A stretch of 64,000 nucleotides of DNA, from NCBI RefSeq assembly GCF_000374445.1, contig NZ_KB894411.1:62001-126000 (forward strand), in the 5' to 3' direction. The stretch comes from Actinokineospora enzanensis DSM 44649 (GTDB lineage: Bacteria; Actinomycetota; Actinomycetes; Mycobacteriales; Pseudonocardiaceae). How positions within the stretch are numbered: position 1 is the first letter of the stretch; each line of letters begins with the position of its first letter. Both the position numbers and the translations under genes were made by a program. The notes beneath the pieces were generated by a model, which was not told the origin of the DNA, ran no database searches, and was given only the letters and a program-made list of their open reading frames with translations. Below are positions 63,485-64,000 of the stretch, one piece after another.

Positions 63485-64000
63485 TCAGCCGTTCTTGGCC
63501 TGGGCGAAGTTGTCGATCTTGAGTTGGCCGTCCTGGTCGACGAAGGCGTACGAGTACGGCTCCAGGCTGGACTTGCCTTCCTTGGTGGTGAACTTGATCT
63601 GGGCGTTCACCTTGTCCCCGGTGGCCTTCGCCGACACCAGCTGCACCTCGGACAGCCGGTCGTAGAACCGGGAGAACGACTCGTAGCCCTTGGACTTGGA
63701 CTGGGCGCGGTCCGTGAGCAGCGTCCACGCCGCCTGTGGGTTGCCCGGGAGCAGGGCGTAGTAGTCCCGCAGGGCCGACTCGTAGTCGCCTGCCGAGTGG
63801 CCGGTGTCCGAGGTCGTCGTGGCGGACGTGGTCTTGGTCGGGCTCGTGGTCGTCGTGCGGGGTGTCGTGGTCGTCTTCGAGGTCATGGCGACCGTGGTGA
63901 CCGATGTGGACACCCCGCCCTGGGAGCCCGCCTGGGACGAGTTCTTCGACGACGACATCAGGCTGGCCACCAGGATGCCGACCAGCGCGGCCGCCACGAT
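63485..64000 (-). CDS. Membrane-anchored extracellular protein, C-terminal part (runs off the window)
   Basis: At least 171 residues are present and the start lies beyond base 64000. A membrane helix (AAALVGILVASLM) at the window edge is followed by a Ser/Thr-rich linker and an outer NTF2-like domain of about 100 residues (YESALRDYYALLPGNPQAAW, LTDRAQSKSKGYESFSRFYD, AFVDQDGQLKIDNFAQ). Domains like this are the sensor ends of actinobacterial Ser/Thr kinases or zinc-ribbon membrane proteins, so the missing part may be a kinase. Confidence 0.7.
   Translation of the reverse strand: MVAAALVGILVASLMSSSKNSSQAGSQGGVSTSVTTVAMTSKTTTTPRTTTTSPTKTTSATTTSDTGHSAGDYESALRDYYALLPGNPQAAWTLLTDRAQSKSKGYESFSRFYDRLSEVQLVSAKATGDKVNAQIKFTTKEGKSSLEPYSYAFVDQDGQLKIDNFAQAKNG

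Overview
The window is high-GC actinobacterial DNA, most likely from a member of the Pseudonocardiales (Actinokineospora/Saccharothrix/Amycolatopsis-like). Evidence: WhiB and BldM regulators, a His-tailed GroEL1, DUF397/DUF5753 regulator pairs, type VII secretion-like proteins, and gene order. Two conserved actinobacterial blocks are recognisable by order. Bases 5.9-30.5 kb follow the M. tuberculosis Rv3409c-Rv3423c order (choD-like, guaB3, guaB2, DUF5319, rsdA, sigD, Rv3415c-like, whiB3, groEL1, groES, tsaD, rimI, tsaB, tsaE, alr), with bldM inserted as in Streptomyces. Bases 31.5-46.5 kb follow Rv0948c-Rv0957 (aroQ, pcrA/uvrD1, M23 peptidase, sucC, sucD, DUF5336, perM-like, purN, purH). No tRNA, rRNA, insertion sequence or CRISPR array was seen.

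Region by region. 1-1460: the SOS mutagenesis genes imuA' and imuB, preceded by two tandem copies of a LexA-box promoter, a structured RNA and a terminator, which I think is the most novel item. 1463-7583: flavin enzymes (Tat-exported FAD-linked oxidase, aromatic-ring monooxygenase with a coupled metallo-beta-lactamase-fold protein, cholesterol-oxidase-like GMC enzyme). 7657-15900: GMP synthesis (guaB2, guaB3), sigD with its anti-sigma factor, bldM and whiB. 15920-18300: groES-groEL1 under a CIRCE element, plus an orphan HicB-like gene. 18349-30522: one overlapping minus-strand run of the t6A genes tsaD/rimI/tsaB and another of nnrD, alr, hydrolase and tsaE, interrupted by an acyl-CoA synthetase, a ricin-type lectin and a HAD hydrolase. 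31-38 kb: purine (purN, purH) and TCA (sucC, sucD) genes with cell-envelope membrane proteins. 41-46.5 kb: M23 peptidase, serine hydrolase, pcrA helicase and chorismate mutase behind a probable phenylalanine attenuator. 46.9-52.4 kb: two tandem three-gene cassettes of type VII secretion-like proteins. 52.4-57.8 kb: guaA, an aldehyde dehydrogenase, a tyrosine phosphatase and an XRE/DUF397 regulatory cluster with a paired operator. 57.8-64 kb: LysR with an EamA exporter, a divergent PspC membrane protein and PspC histidine kinase with its response regulator, and a partial membrane-anchored protein.

Most genes sit in tightly packed runs with 4-base start/stop overlaps, so translational coupling is common. 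Strong hairpin terminators separate convergent units. Start codons were chosen from ribosome sites, overlaps and family length; the least certain starts are those of the 14292 gene, the 60025 gene and purN (which appears to use CTG).
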